In this document: piece by piece, positions 22,279-33,912 of the stretch
Numbering within the stretch: position 1 is the stretch's first letter
Layout: each line of letters begins with the position of its first letter
Notes under the pieces: model-generated
Told to the model about the DNA's origin: nothing
Databases searched by the model: none
Seen by the model: the letters and a program-made list of their open reading frames with translations, nothing else
Position numbers and translations under genes: made by a program
DNA from: Azorinus chamasolen
Lineage: Eukaryota > Mollusca > Bivalvia > Cardiida > Solecurtidae
Reading direction: 5' to 3'
NCBI GenBank assembly: GCA_963576725.1
Contig: OY755239.1
Span: 56,773,953 to 56,837,952 of the forward strand
Length of the DNA: 64,000 nucleotides

Positions 22279-24224
22279 TATATTATGTGACCGCATTACC
22301 GAGATTTTACTGTACATACAGAACAGAACAAAGATATGCAAATTCTGTATATACTTACCAAACTACCGGTATGTGACATTTGTACGTTCGTATAAGCACA
22401 CTTTGTGTACGTGAAAATAGGTTTCTGTTCTGTTCTTTCCTGATCATAAAGGGATTGAGCCCTGCTAGACAAACATTAAAACTGTATACTTTGCAAACTG
22501 AGTCAAATATAACCTTACAACATATGCCACCGATCGGAGCATATTGTGTTTCTGATCAGACATTGCCTCTGTTGATCTGTTTTCGTTTGTAGACCTTGAT
22601 CAGACAGCGCGTTTAAAACATTTAAAGCAAACGCAAACGCTAAGCAACTAAGTATCTCACCAGAATGCCAAATAGTTGACACTTTTGGTGAAATTCTATC
22701 ATAAATGATATAGTGGTTTGCAAGCAACATTTAAATATACGCCTTATACAGTCACCCAAGAGTAAATCCTAATTTGGTATTGCACAGGCCTAGGGGCTGT
22801 ATAGTCTGCTGAAATAATACTGAAGACAATTAGATTATCGGAACGTGAATAGATGTGCATTGTAATATATATTTAAATTATATGGTTGCGTAAGATTGCT
22901 GCACTGTCTTCTGATTGTAACTAGGGACAATAACGGTCTTTATTTGTTAGAACTATACTAGTGATATACTAATTTAACTATTCACTCCATTAACACCCAT
23001 ATAAGAAATGATTACATCTTATATATTTACAATGTATTAAATTAATTATTATAATAGCGCATGGATACAGAAATGTTTGGCCATGGCAGAAACTGTGGAA
23101 TCATATTTATAACATAACTCGTGGCTTCAGCGTGACGTAACACTATCATAATATTATATATTTTGATATCCACGGGCATATACAGGTATTCCTTAGTGAA
23201 TAACATTCGAGCGACCTAACTGTATTCATACGCGCTGTCAAAACAAACAAAATGGCGGACGGTGACCTACTGGTCAACGATTGAGTCACGGCAGATGGCA
23301 ATTAAAGGACTGTTGGCACTTGCGCCTTAATTTCGATAAAATAATACAAATTATAATCGCTATCAGTAAATATCTACCAAATGTATGCAAACAAAGACCT
23401 ACCAGCTACTCTGACCCAAACCATCCATTCTACATGTATAAAAAAAATGCCTCCACAACTTTGTATTTTCTTCACCGCATGCCCTTTTGTTTATGCAGAT
23501 TTCTACTCATAAAAATATATCGTCAACACCTATAGTCATCTGAATCCAGCACAGCACACTCATATTTCAAATGTTATACTCGAAAACAGCTGATCGCGAA
23601 AATCTTCCTCCTGTTCCAACACAGTTTTATGCAGCAGTTCGTACTGAATCTTTTGAATAAACTGTTTCACTGAATTTGGATCAAGTTTTCTTTCTCAGTG
23701 GAAATGTCCATGTCCATGTGTATACAACACTGATGAAGGACTTAATATACCAAAACGAAGGCGCATTTTGAATCCCATTGAACAGTGAGTGTCAGACGTG
23801 TAGGCGAGCTGTATATGAGTCTTTATTTAAACTATGAGCAAATGGTGCACTTTACACTGACACATGACGTCAACATTTATTTTGACGTGTTTCTGTAGGC
23901 TTTTGTTATCATAAACTACCACAGTTAAATTGAATGCCAGAGATGTCTAAATTAGATCCTGGTTAATATGACAGTAAGTCAAAAATATAGTTGGAAATTG
24001 TGGACCTACTTTGTCCCAGTTACTTAGCGAACCTAATAACATCTTTCATTCATCATCATTTCTATATATAAGGTGAATTTATAACAATCCACGTTACTGC
24101 TGAAATATTGGCTGCAAAAAACATTTGTGTTTGTTATGTTATAAAAAGAATCTTGCATTCGTGTTCTTGATTATTGGATTTATTAAATTCGTCTTTTTAA
24201 AACGATGTTTTATTCCTTTGGAAC
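22279..24224. other. Mostly unannotated stretch
   Basis: No convincing gene. An M1-like degenerate trace lies at about 22490-22620. At 23251 an ATG in good context opens only MADGDLLVND before a stop. The rest is AT-rich and featureless to me. Confidence 0.35.
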
Positions 24225-24402
24225 GCCCCCCAAAACTGGAATTCTCCAAGAACAGAAATTAGATACTTTTAGACAGGTTGCTGTTTAATGCATGGTGAAA
24301 GTCATGCAGATTGTTTCTAGAAGAGCTCTCTGCATGACTTTCACTCTGAATTACCGATATTTATACTAAATTGAACGTCCGGTTTAGAGGGGTTTTATTG
24401 TA
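24225..24402. mobile_element. P MITE, left end degraded
   Basis: The hairpin GTGAAAGTCATGCAGATTG / CTCTGCATGACTTTCAC and the right end GGTTTAGAGGGGTTTTATTG are present; the left terminus is lost. Confidence 0.65.
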
Positions 24403-24832
24403 CCTCCGATTCGAACAAGGTTTGAACTTTTTACCAATAGTCAGTTTATATCCGGAATAACTCAGCATGTCATCTGGTTCCAAACTGTTTTGCAACTGTG
24501 GCCGTGGTAACTTGTCTCAGAGAAAGATTGTGACCTAGCGGAATACTTGCATTCTCTTAATGCATAGTTGAACATTCAACCATGATTGCTATTATGCCAA
24601 GTATTTTCGCAATGCGATGGTTGCAGAACCACCGTTAATTGAGTAATTAATGAGATGAACATTACGTTTACATTTGTAGAATTTCAAACCTCATTCCAAA
24701 CGTGTGTTAACATTGTTCCCATTCGTAAGCAGAGTACATGTACACATGCAGCATACTAATCTGGAGATACACGTAATATATTTAACGAATGCATTTTCTT
24801 AGGTTCATGTTACACATAAGGTTAGATGCTGT

Positions 24833-25215
24833 TTAACCCATTCCTTCATCGGCTATTTTTAGACCTCTTTGAATAATAATTCTACCAAAAGGAAGCATTT
24901 ACAGTGAAACCTCTCTATAACGACCACTAAACTGAGTTAATTAGCTGGTATTTAGAGCAGTTGGCTGCTTAAAGCAAGGTGAAAATAAAACAGAACGCTC
25001 CTATAGGAGTGTTCTGTTTTACGTTCACCTTGCTTTACGCAACCACCTGCCTTTAACGCAAAATAATTGATGTAATTTAGTGGCCGTTATAGAGAGGTTT
25101 TACTGTAATTGCACAAAAATACGTTTTAGAATAGTGTAGTGTTAAATAGAGCAGTTGCTCCTATAAATCAATTGCTATATTTATCACAATGATTTCAAAA
25201 TGTGACTTTTCTGAC
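24833..25215 (+). mobile_element. M3 MITE interrupted by a P MITE
   Basis: TTAACCCATTCCTTCATCGG to about 25215. After GGAAGCATTTA a P element intervenes (24900-25107), then TAATTGCACAAAAATACG and the M3 hairpin remnant (GCAGTTGCTCCTATAAATC) follow. The right terminus is decayed. Confidence 0.75.
24900..25107. mobile_element. P MITE nested in M3, TA duplicated
   Basis: The ends are TACAGTGAAACCTCTCTATA and TATAGAGAGGTTTTACTGTA. The hairpin arm is GGTGAAAATAAAACAGAACG and the apex GCTCCTATAGGAG. The TA is present on both sides of the insertion in the host M3. Confidence 0.9.
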
Positions 25216-25410
25216 TATTACTGTGTTACGGTTGAGTTCATTCAGTATGAAGAGGTATAATTTATAAGAGGATTTTGAAATATAAACAGTGTAGATCTGG
25301 ATCACAGGGACTGGTATTTGCAAACGGTGTAGACACAGATCAGAGGCATCCTTTACGGTCTGATCAGGATCTGCACTGTATATACGTCACTCAAAATTCA
25401 TCTAGCAAGT

Positions 25411-25660
25411 TTAACCCTTCGCTTGCTAATCGCGTCAATATACCTACCTGTAAATAGTGAAGACCCAGATGAGACAGCTCCTGCAGGAGCTGTCTCATCA
25501 GGGTCTGCACTATTTACAAATTGATTTTGCATCCAGTGCACTCCACAGCAGTGATTGCACAGCGAAATACTTGTACACAGTGAAGACATATGTAATTATA
25601 CAACAGGGCATGGGTAAAGAAGGAGAAATGTATTTTAAAATTCAGCAAGCGAAGGGTTAA
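25411..25660. mobile_element. M5 MITE, perfect 17-bp inverted ends
   Basis: TTAACCCTTCGCTTGCT at the left and AGCAAGCGAAGGGTTAA at the right, TTAA included: a 250-bp element. The hairpin GACAGCTCCTGCAGGAGCTGTC has outer arms GAAGACCCAGATGA and TCATCAGGGTCTGCAC. Only one copy was seen in the window, and it looks young. Confidence 0.9.
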
Positions 25661-25741
25661 GCATTTCATACTGAGTGGACTCTATAGTTGAACACTAATC
25701 AGAGTTAAAAGGGATAAGGTTATGTTCGTTCAATACAAAAG

Positions 25742-25978
25742 TGATAACCATTTCCTCCATGAATATTCATGTAAGAAATAATGCCGTCATGAATATTAAT
25801 TAGGTAAGCTGTTATACTAGCACATTGACACTGGAAATTTTGGCCATGATATTAACTGTAGAATATCATAAGCAAACAGAGCAGACCCTGATCAGACGGC
25901 TCCTCTAGGAGCCGTCTGATCTGGGTCCACTCTGTTTATAAAGGCGTAGACAGTCGTATTTATGGAGTAAAGGGTTAA
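25742..25978 (-). mobile_element. M1 MITE, first of an abutting pair
   Basis: ATAACCATTTCCTCCATGAA to TATGGAGTAAAGGGTTAA. The clean hairpin is GACGGCTCCTCTAGGAGCCGTC. Its last TTAA is the first TTAA of the next element. Confidence 0.85.
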
Positions 25979-26218
25979 CGCTTTCCCTGTTCTATATTTA
26001 GTCCAAATTTCAATACCTACTGATTATTCATGGACAAAATAGTTATAAAGAAATGTTGAAGGTGAATTATTGTAGCTATTTTAAAAAGTAAAGAAACTGA
26101 TCTTTCAAATTCCATTAACAAACAGAACAGATCCTGATCTTATAAGAGTCGTCTGATCTGGGTACACTATGTTTACAAATGAGTGAAAAATGAGCGTTTA
26201 TATGAAGGAAAGGGTTAA
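25975..26218 (-). mobile_element. M1-like MITE, second of an abutting pair
   Basis: TTAACGCTTTCCCTGTTCTA to ATGAAGGAAAGGGTTAA. The interior subtype (CAAATTTCAATACCTACTGA) is the one also found at 47705. The hairpin has lost its apex (GATCTTATAAGAGTCG). Confidence 0.8.
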
Positions 26219-26690
26219 CGGGGTATGCAGACACTTTGAAAAGTACTCTTTGTTATAATTACAATTATGTTTAACCATTCAAGCTGGCGTCCGGAATAGT
26301 TTTATATTGATTCAACAGGTCTTAGCTTACCCTTTTCCCCTACACAAAATCCCGACCTGATTGTGATTATCAACTGACTTGGATCAGGACCTGATAATGT
26401 TAAGATCTGTATCTAGTTATGAAACATTCCCCTGAATGCCCAGCTAGAACACAAACAGATGGGCGAGTAAATGTGTTGCAGATAAAAGGTGCAACAAACG
26501 AAAGTTTGAAAAGGCAATACCTTTCATTGCATATTTAAGTTTTTTTTGGTAAATCATTGACAATAGTTTCTGACACATAGTTAATGCAATTGTATAGAGG
26601 AGAGAAAATGCGGGACTTCCATTGTCAAATGTTGATATATTTCGTTGCAGAGACTTCACCCATTTACCTGATGTTTATCCATGTAAGAAA

Positions 26691-26899
26691 TACAGTAAGA
26701 ACTCCATATTACGAAGTTTTAGTAATGAAAACATGATGCCTAATTAGGCAGGTCACTGCTTAATACAGGGTGAAAGTCATGCAGAAAGCTCCCCTAGGAG
26801 CTTTCTGCATGACTTTCACCCTGTATTAAGCTACCGCCTGTCTTGAAGATCGATAATGATACGTATGTGTGTGTTCGAAAAATCGAAGTTTTACTGTAA
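26691..26899. mobile_element. P MITE with divergent ends
   Basis: The ends are ACAGTAAGAACTCCATATTA and AAAAATCGAAGTTTTACTGT. The hairpin is very clean: GTGAAAGTCATGCAGAAAGC with apex CTCCCCTAGGAG and outer arm ACTGCTTAATACAGGG. Confidence 0.8.
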
Positions 26900-26902
26900 T
26901 GC

Positions 26903-27113
26903 ATGTATGAATATCGATCAGCTGTAGTTTTATGATGGCTAACGGACAAAACATGTTTCGATCTCGGCAGAAACTATACAATAGATTATAAGCAAGACAA
27001 ACATACCCTGATCAGACGGTTCTCGCAGGAGCTGTCTGATCTGTGCCTGTACCACTGTTTGCAAAGGCATCAAAAGGCTTCAAAAGGCGTCAAACGGCAT
27101 CTCTATCAGGTTA
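26903..27113 (-). mobile_element. M1 MITE, reverse orientation
   Basis: ATGAATATCGATCAGCTG, then ACCCTGATCAGACGGTTCTC and AGCTGTCTGATCTGTGCCTG. It ends in repeated GGCATCAAAAGGC words before GGTTAAC. Confidence 0.6.
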
Positions 27114-27239
27114 ACAGTTCAACAACATCATGCAGTCACTTTTTCCAATGTTGCATTCTGTGTGGATCATTGCCATCCATTGAGTAATGCGAATGTATTT
27201 ACATTTATAACGGAGAGTGATACAACAACTGGCATTTGC

Positions 27240-27300
27240 AACCTGCCTTGACCCCAACGAGACGTCGGTTAACGCGGCGTCTCATCAGATTGGAAGCTGT
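27240..27300. repeat. M2-type hairpin
   Basis: CCCAACGAGACGTCGGTTAA on the left and CGGCGTCTCATCAGATTGG on the right, then AAGCTGTTTGG. Confidence 0.55.
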
Positions 27301-27434
27301 TTGGCATTCGAAGCTAATGGGATATAAATACAATTGCAACAAATCAGAGGTTTAGTAGACACAATATCTTACTGCTGGGTAATGGTAAATCTAATTCGAG
27401 TTATGTCTCTTCCGTCACTGAAGAATATTCCAAC

Positions 27435-27630
27435 TACGAAACTTACAGAGGAACGTGCCTTAAGCAGTATCAAAAAGAGGTCTTAATATTGGTCTGTAAG
27501 GAAGGTGGTAACTTAATGCAGGTCAAAAGTAAGGCAGAAAACTCCTTCTGTTTCACTTTTGCCCTGCATTAAGCAACCATCTGTTTTTAAAGACTCACGT
27601 GTTTGTCGCTTAACACGGGTTCTACTGAAT
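27435..27630. mobile_element. P MITE, GCTTAA-CACGGG subtype
   Basis: The hairpin AATGCAGGTCAAAAGTAAG / CACTTTTGCCCTGCATTAAG and the right end GTCGCTTAACACGGGTTCTA are present. The left end is degraded. Confidence 0.65.
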
Positions 27631-27638
27631 AAAGAGTA

Positions 27639-27866
27639 TTAACACATTCCCACTTAGGCTATTTTTAGATCCAACCACTTTGAATAAATCTACCAAAAAG
27701 AGCATTAACTAGAGAAAAGGAAAATTTTAGAATTTTGTAGTTTGAAACAATTGTGATAAATAGAGCATTTGCTCCTATAGGAGCAAATGCTCTATTTATC
27801 ACAATGGTTTCATGAAGTGACTTTTACAGAAGCGTCAAAAGGCGTCAATATGCGGGAATGGGTTAA
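27639..27866 (+). mobile_element. M3 MITE, full length
   Basis: TTAACACATTCCCACTTAGG to ATGCGGGAATGGGTTAA. The hairpin GCATTTGCTCCTATAGGAGC has arms to AACCATTG. Confidence 0.9.
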
Positions 27867-27974
27867 TACGAAGGTACGTATATTCTCCGATTTTGAATTT
27901 TGACTGGGCGACGCTAAGTGTGGTGCTAAATGCGACGGAGTTGTCTTTGTTTTGTTTCAAACTGAATGGCTTGT

Positions 27975-28181
27975 TTAACCCATTCCCTCCTAGACTATTT
28001 TAGACCCAACCTTTTGGAATAAATATATCGAAAAGTAACATTTTAGAATTGTGTAGTTTAGAAATCACTGTGATAAAAAGAGCATTTGCTCCTATGGAGC
28101 AAGTACTCTATTTATCACAATGGTTTCATAAATGATTTATACAGAGGCGTCAAAATGTATCACCATGATGGTATGGGTTGA
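27975..28181 (+). mobile_element. M3 MITE
   Basis: TTAACCCATTCCCTCCTAGA to TGATGGTATGGGTTGA. The hairpin apex is shortened (GCTCCTATGGAGC). Confidence 0.85.
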
Positions 28182-28298
28182 TCTAATAGGACCTGTCTAA
28201 TTTTGTGCAGAGAAAATGTACAAGCTTTACGTTGATTTCCATTACAATATATTATTTCACGCATCCTATTCAATGTGCCTGTTATATTCTAGTTTATT

Positions 28299-28472
28299 TT
28301 AACCCTTAAATCTGTTGCTAGTTTGATTACTTCCTCCTCGATCAAAATTTGAGAAACTATTAACTGAAGGTCAACCGGCTTGGATTCTACTGAGTCGTCG
28401 AGTTACTCGGCGTCTCATCTGAATCCACACTGTTTGCATTTGCTAGGCAGATCGCAACTCGAGGCATAATGG
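28299..28472 (+). mobile_element. M2 MITE, left part and hairpin
   Basis: TTAACCCTTAAATCTGTTGC, then the hairpin with ACTGAGTCGTCGAGTTACTC and GGCGTCTCATCTGAATCCA. The right terminus is not recognised. Confidence 0.6.
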
Positions 28473-28540
28473 TTACATGTAATTAGAGAATGGCCATTTT
28501 TGTATAATAATGTTGCACTCAGATGCATTACTATCTGACG

Positions 28541-28776
28541 TTAACCGTTTATTTCATATAAACTCCTTTTCACGCTCTTTGCAAGCAGCGTATACCAAGA
28601 TCAGATGCCCCCTGCTCTGTTTGCTTATTGATTTATATAAGTATGGTTCGACATTTTCTACCAATATCAAAATATCTGTTGTGTATATGCCATTATAAAC
28701 CCCAGACTTATGGATACATGTAGATATTCGTGGTGTCATTATTTCTGGCATGAATATTCAACAGGGAAAGGGTTAT
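28541..28776 (+). mobile_element. M1 MITE with hairpin apex deleted
   Basis: TTAACCGTTTATTTCATATA to ATTCAACAGGGAAAGGGTTA. AGATCAGATGCCCCCTGCTC shows that the apex and part of the right arm are missing. Confidence 0.7.
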
Positions 28777-28947
28777 GGTTAATGTAAATGTTTTGAAATG
28801 CACATGGTGAATACGATGTTTTGAAAATATTATAGGAAACTTATATATAAAAGCGTTGATCGTGACACAAAGTCATGTGTGGTTCAGATGTATTTGTTTG
28901 TGTCTACTAACGTCCGTTTCTGCTCAATATGAGCTAATTGGACCCCC

Positions 28948-28951
<4 letters not shown>

Positions 28952-29004
<53 letters not shown>

Positions 29005-29042
29005 AAGAGAGAGAGAGAGAGAGTGAGAGAGAGAGAGAGAGA
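28952..29042. repeat. (GA)n microsatellite
   Basis: A nearly pure GA tract of about 90 bp with a few AAAG and GTGA interruptions. Confidence 0.95.
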
Positions 29043-29282
29043 ATATATAGAAACCTAGCCGCAATACCCTACTCTTGTTATCAACAGAGTTTCTCTGGTT
29101 CTTTTAGATGCCCATTGTAAAGCACTGATACATCAGGCCTCGGTTTATATTCTCGTCCGAAGGACTCGGTCCGGCGGGGGATCAAACTCAGGAACCCTTG
29201 TCTACTTTCAGTGAACATATCAATAAAATACCACGTGTTCCTAAAATTTGTATTTTCAGTGAAAATAAGAACAAAGGGGTCT

Positions 29283-29431
29283 TTTGTGCTTAAAGCAAGG
29301 TGAAAGTAAAACAGAATGCTCCTATATGATCGTTCTGTTTTACTTTTACACTGCTTTAAGCAGTCACCTGCCTTTAACACAAAATACCTGATGTAATTTG
29401 GTGGCCGTTATAGAGAGGTTCACTGTGCTAT
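29283..29431. mobile_element. P MITE, right part
   Basis: The hairpin GCAAGGTGAAAGTAAAACAG with apex CTCCTATATGATCG and the right end GGCCGTTATAGAGAGGTTCA. The left end is missing. Confidence 0.65.
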
Positions 29432-29469
29432 TGTGTACAGTAAATGAAGACTTATTTTATTTTTCATTA

Positions 29470-29665
29470 CAGTTAAACTCCTCTAAAACGGGATTCTAGT
29501 AGATAAGAATTTACATACAGGTGGCTGCTTAATGCTGGGGAAAGTCATGCAGGAAGCTCCTAGAGGAGCTTTCTGAATGGCTTTCATATTGATTTAAGAT
29601 GACACCTGTCTCCAAGACCGACTTTTATACTGTGTTTAACGTCTAGTTTCGAGATATTGTAGTGT
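29470..29665. mobile_element. P MITE (AAAACGGGATTCTAG subtype)
   Basis: The ends are TACAGTTAAACTCCTCTAAA and GTTTCGAGATATTGTAGTGT. The hairpin apex is GCTCCTAGAGGAGC with arms CATGCAGGAA and TTCTGAATGG. Confidence 0.7.
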
Positions 29666-30249
29666 ATAATTATGCAAGTTTAAGTCATGTTCCGTTCTTT
29701 TTAAACGCCAACCACTACAGCTACAGCACGAATGGAACTCCGAGGGTGCCTTTATACTTTGACAAATTGTGTTATACCGTCGTGTATTCTAAACCGGTTT
29801 AGCAAGTTGAATCTCCTATCAGAGGAAAAGAACTACGACAGCCTTACAGGTCTTTTAGCATTTGTAAACAGTGGAAGACGTTTGAGAAGAATAGCCCTAT
29901 ACTTCAAGTAAACATTTAAAGGTAATACACTCTTGCAATAGGTATACTTGAAAAGTCTTACATACCTCTAAATAACAACATTATGGTGGTTTTGCTTTTG
30001 TTACAAACATCTACATAAATAGGGCATCGAACTGACCACTGTATAAGTAGACGGGAGTAGTGTGTCGTGTTAATGATAGCCATCGCCACTGCTGTAAAAC
30101 TTACATATCGTAGGAGTGCCTTCTTTTGACAGTTGTTATGGATTAAACAGTTCGATTGGCCTTAAGTATGTACCTTATTGTTCCATTATTTACTGACAAT
30201 CAACAATTGTTGAACATGCGCCTGGGTGAACGGTAGTTTGACAGTTGTG

Positions 30250-31040
30250 AATCGTTTGATTGTCGTTACGATACAACTTTTTGTTGCATAGTTTACTGGA
30301 AGTAACATTAAATTTTTGCTATATACAGTAAAACCTCTCTATAACGGTCACTAAATTGTGTTAATTAGTTAGTATTTACATGTAGGACAGGTGGCTGCTT
30401 AAAGCAAGGTGAAAGTAAAACAGAACGTTTCTATAGGAGCGTACTTTTTTAATTTCACCTTGCTTTAAGTAGCCACCTACAAATGTACTTTTAACACAAA
30501 ATACTTTATGTAATTAAGTGGCCATTATGGAGTGGTTTTACTGTAGCAAATAGTATGTCGTTAACGTTAACGATACATATTTTTGTTGCAAAGTTTACTG
30601 AAAGTAACAGTTGCTTTAGAGCAAACAATTCGATTGTCGTTAACGATACATATTTTTGTTGCAAAGTTTACTGAAAGTAACAGTTGCTATTGAGTAAATA
30701 GTTTCATTGTCGTCAACGATACATCTTTTTGTAGCATACTTTACTGAAAATAACATTAATTTGCTATATAGTAAATACATGTAGTTCGATTGTCGTTAAC
30801 GATACATCTTTTTGTTGCATAGACTACTGAAAGTAACATTTGCTGTGTAGTAAATAGTTTGTCATTAACGATACATCTTTTTGTTGCATAGTTTACTGAA
30901 AGTAACAGTTGCTTTAGAGTAAATAGTTTGATTGTCATAAAGATACATCTTTTTGTTGCGTAGTTTATTGAAAGTAACATTTGCTATATGGTAAATAAGT
31001 TCGATTGTCGTTACAATAGTGCATCATTTTCCATACTGTA
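30250..31040. repeat. Minisatellite with unit of about 70-80 bp, split by a P MITE
   Basis: The unit contains GATTGTCGTTAACGATACA, TTTTTGTTGCATAGTTTACT and GAAAGTAACAGTTGCT. One unit lies at 30250-30323, then a P element, then about six more units to 31040, each with small differences. No coding frame. Confidence 0.85.
30324..30545. mobile_element. P MITE inserted in the minisatellite
   Basis: The ends are TACAGTAAAACCTCTCTATA and TTATGGAGTGGTTTTACTGT. The hairpin arm is AAGGTGAAAGTAAAACAGAA and the apex TTCTATAGGAGC. Confidence 0.85.
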
Positions 31041-31213
31041 CTGAACGTATTGCAACCCTATATCCCTAGTTATGAGCAATAGTTGGATGTATACCTTACA
31101 ACATGGCAAAAAGTTGCATTTCAAATTGTTTGCATAAATCTTAAGGTGATATATTTCATTAATTTTCTATAGTTTGATTAACGCTTCTTCTATTAACCGC
31201 GACCTTACTCGTA

Positions 31214-31282
31214 TTTGCAAACAGTTTGGATCCAGATGAGACGCCGAGTAACTCAGTGTCTCATCAGGATCCAACCTGTTTT
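31214..31282. repeat. M2-type hairpin
   Basis: GCAAACAGTTTGGATCCAGA with GACGCCGAGTAACTCAGTGTC and the right arm CATCAGGATCCAACCTG. An upstream TATTAACCGCGACC suggests the element end, but the borders are unclear. Confidence 0.65.
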
Positions 31283-31489
31283 ACGCTCGGTTAGTAGTTT
31301 TTCAAACACATGAACCAATCGTAAGTAAATAGAACGTGTAAGAGTTGGAAATTTATGAATACATATTTTACCGCCTGCTAAGTGTTATTCATTGGTTTGA
31401 AATGAATCCTTGTCTTTCTTTACTACATGTACTTCAAACAACTATTTTGACCGTTAGATTACGTGGCAGAAATGCCTCTGTTTAAAGTA

Positions 31490-31962
31490 TGCTTATCCCT
31501 TGTATGATATTTATAGATTATTACAGACGTGTTGTATGAAATATTTAAATTATTGCAAATGTGTTGTATGAAATGTATAGCTTATTACAAATGAGTTATA
31601 TGAAATATTTAAATTGTTACAGACGTGTTTTGTATGAAATATATAGTTTATTACAGACATGTTGTATGAAATATTTAAATTATTACAGACGTGTTGTATG
31701 AAATAATATATAGCTTATTACTGACGAGTTGCATGAAATATTTAAATTATAATAGACGCACTGTATGAAATAAATACTTTATCATAGACGTGTTGTGTGA
31801 AATATAGGACTTACTACAGACGTGTCATATGAAATATATTACTTATTACAGATGCATTGTATGAAATACATATTTAGCTTATTACAAACGTGTTGTATGA
31901 AATATATAGATTATTACACACGTGTTGTATAAAATATATGGCGTATTACAGACATTTTGTGA
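31490..31962. repeat. Minisatellite, unit about 31 bp
   Basis: About 14 units of the type ATTACAGACGTGTTGTATGA followed by AATATTTAAATT or AATATATAGCTT. In the first half the two unit types alternate, which suggests a higher-order dimer. Confidence 0.9.
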
Positions 31963-32300
31963 TTGACATATTCATTTTGTTCCAATGTTTTATCATGTCT
32001 TAGATCACAGTTCACCAATGATATATCGGGAATTAGTTTGGTCAAACTGCCTCCTGATATGACTTACCCCTCACCTCAACTCCTACCAGTGATCTAGTAC
32101 AAGATGAGTCTAGTGAATGTGCATTTGTTTTCTTAAAGTGATAGTCTCTACATACAGCGCGTTTATAAAATGCCAAACAATTACTAACCCATTTGTTAAT
32201 ATGCTGAAAAGAAGTATATCGCTAGGAAACCAATCGAATGACTGCTGAAGAAGACAAACGATATGGAATGCTCAATGTCATTCGCCAATGTATTAGTATA

Positions 32301-32488
32301 TACAGTAAAACCCCGCTAATGCGACCACTTAATAAACAGCCACTGGCATCGTTTAAAGCAGGTGGATGCTTAATGCAGGGCGAAAGGAGCTTTCTGCATA
32401 ACTTTCGTCCTGCATTAAGCAACCACCTGCCTTTGCCACCCAGAAGTATGCCCCTTTTTGATGGTCACATTAGCGGGGTTTTACTATA
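32301..32488. mobile_element. P MITE (GCTAATGCGACC subtype)
   Basis: The ends are TACAGTAAAACCCCGCTAAT and ATTAGCGGGGTTTTACTATA. The hairpin arms (GGTGGATGCTTAATGCAGGG / CCTGCATTAAGCAACCACC) are kept but the apex is shortened to GCGAAAGGAGC. Confidence 0.85.
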
Positions 32489-32521
32489 TACCGGATGCGT
32501 TGTAGTTTCGTAACTGTTCGA

Positions 32522-32699
32522 CAAAGGCGATGTTTTGGTGTTTATAATAAGTATCGACGAAAATGGGTTATTTCTTATCGCAGGGGCATTGTCCAATATA
32601 ATTTCAAGTTTAAAATTTCATATAATAATGATTGAACATAAATATCAAGTTTTATTATGTCATTGAAAATATGCGGTTATTGAAGGACTGTCCCTTTAA
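32522..32699 (-). mobile_element. J element, partial, reverse orientation
   Basis: It ends GGACTGTCCCTTTAA. The reverse complement shares AATAAAACTTG and TCAATCATTATTATATGAA with the copy at 9004. The other end is missing. Confidence 0.6.
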
Positions 32700-32997
32700 T
32701 AAAGTTCCAGAATATAAGGTGCATTTAAAACAAAAGTACTTTTGGACAATTAAACATGCATTTTGATAATAATTTGAACATATTATGATTAGCCTATTTA
32801 TTTATAAAGACCATGACATAAAAAAGAAACAGATTAAATAAGGATGTGCTGTTTTGTATATATAGTTGGAACAAACTAGATAGTGTGGTATATTTATATT
32901 TTCTCCAGTTTGAATAAGATGAGTTTATACAGTGAAGCAAACTTGGAGTATACACGTGTGTCGAAGACAAACGAAATACGCAATAAAAATATTATAA

Positions 32998-33204
32998 TAC
33001 AGTAAAACCCCACTAAACAAACTCATTAATATAGAAGAATTTAGGTAATTTTATGCAGTTGGCTGCTTAACAAGGGCGAAAGTCATACGGAACGCTCAAT
33101 TTGGAGCTTTCTGTGTGACTTTCAATCTGCATTAAGCTGCTATCTGTTTAAAGCAACGGCGTTGATACTAATTTGAACGTGTGGTTTAAAGGGGTTTTAC
33201 CGTA
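32998..33204. mobile_element. P MITE
   Basis: The ends are TACAGTAAAACCCCACTAAA and TTTAAAGGGGTTTTACCGTA. The hairpin is GCGAAAGTCATACGGAACGC with apex TCAATTTGGAGC. Confidence 0.8.
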
Positions 33205-33330
33205 TACAAACGCAGCAAGCATACATGTAGCAACACTACTGTCAATTAACTAACTTTGTACAGTTTCAGCTATTTTCACAAGCAGTAACATATTGTAACT
33301 ACTATTGTAAGTAAGCTAATAGTGCAGTTC

Positions 33331-33543
33331 CTAACCTTTACTGTGCGGGACACGAGTCACTAATGCACTTTGCAAACAGTATAGACCCAGATGAGAGGGC
33401 TCCTAGAGGAGCCCTCTCATCAGGGTCTGCACTGTTTGTCACGTTACACTTTTCTTTATAAAAATCCCTAAATATTTACCGTTAGCTTGGCCGGTTTGAA
33501 TTTTGGAATAGTCCATTTGAAAAGTCGGCGTTGTAAGGTTTAA
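33331..33543 (+). mobile_element. M4 MITE
   Basis: The left end is CTAACCTTTACTGTGCGGGA and the right end is GGCGTTGTAAGGTTTAA. The hairpin GAGGGCTCCTAGAGGAGCCCTC has outer arms TATAGACCCAGATGA and TCATCAGGGTCTGCACTG. Confidence 0.85.
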
Positions 33544-33644
33544 TGGTATATTAACCTCTGCTATGCTGCGAAATGGTGTGTTTGCACAGATGTCCGTATG
33601 ATTAATTTTCAATAGACAGTAAAACTCCAGCATGTGGCTGCTTC

Positions 33645-33705
33645 ATATAAACGCCGTTTCACGCATTTGCAAACAGAGAAGACCCAGATTAGACGGTTCT
33701 ACTGT
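33645..33705. mobile_element. M1 MITE fragment
   Basis: CATATAAACGCCGTTTCACG and GAAGACCCAGATTAGACGG, cut before the right hairpin arm. Confidence 0.5.
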
Positions 33706-33849
33706 ATATTCCATTCATATTCAATCAAAATGTCAACCATTTTGTATCCTGATGGGATGCTTGGTGGTGATCTGAGGTTTGCTCCGGAAAAAAAGTCGAA
33801 TTTTTTAACTATTCTGAGTCTATCAAGGTACTGAGAAAAGACTGACCAA

Positions 33850-33912
33850 GCGAAAAATAGTCCGGACTGTGATGAGACAGCGAGTTACTCGGCGTTGCAT
33901 CTAGATTCCATC
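33850..33912. repeat. M2-type hairpin, degenerate
   Basis: TGATGAGACAGCGAGTTACTC with GGCGTTGCATCTAGATTCCA. Confidence 0.45.

Noticed and set aside
23251..23283. Possible gene start (ATG in good context, MADGDLLVND)
   Set aside because: It stops after 10 codons, with no donor site or continuing frame found.
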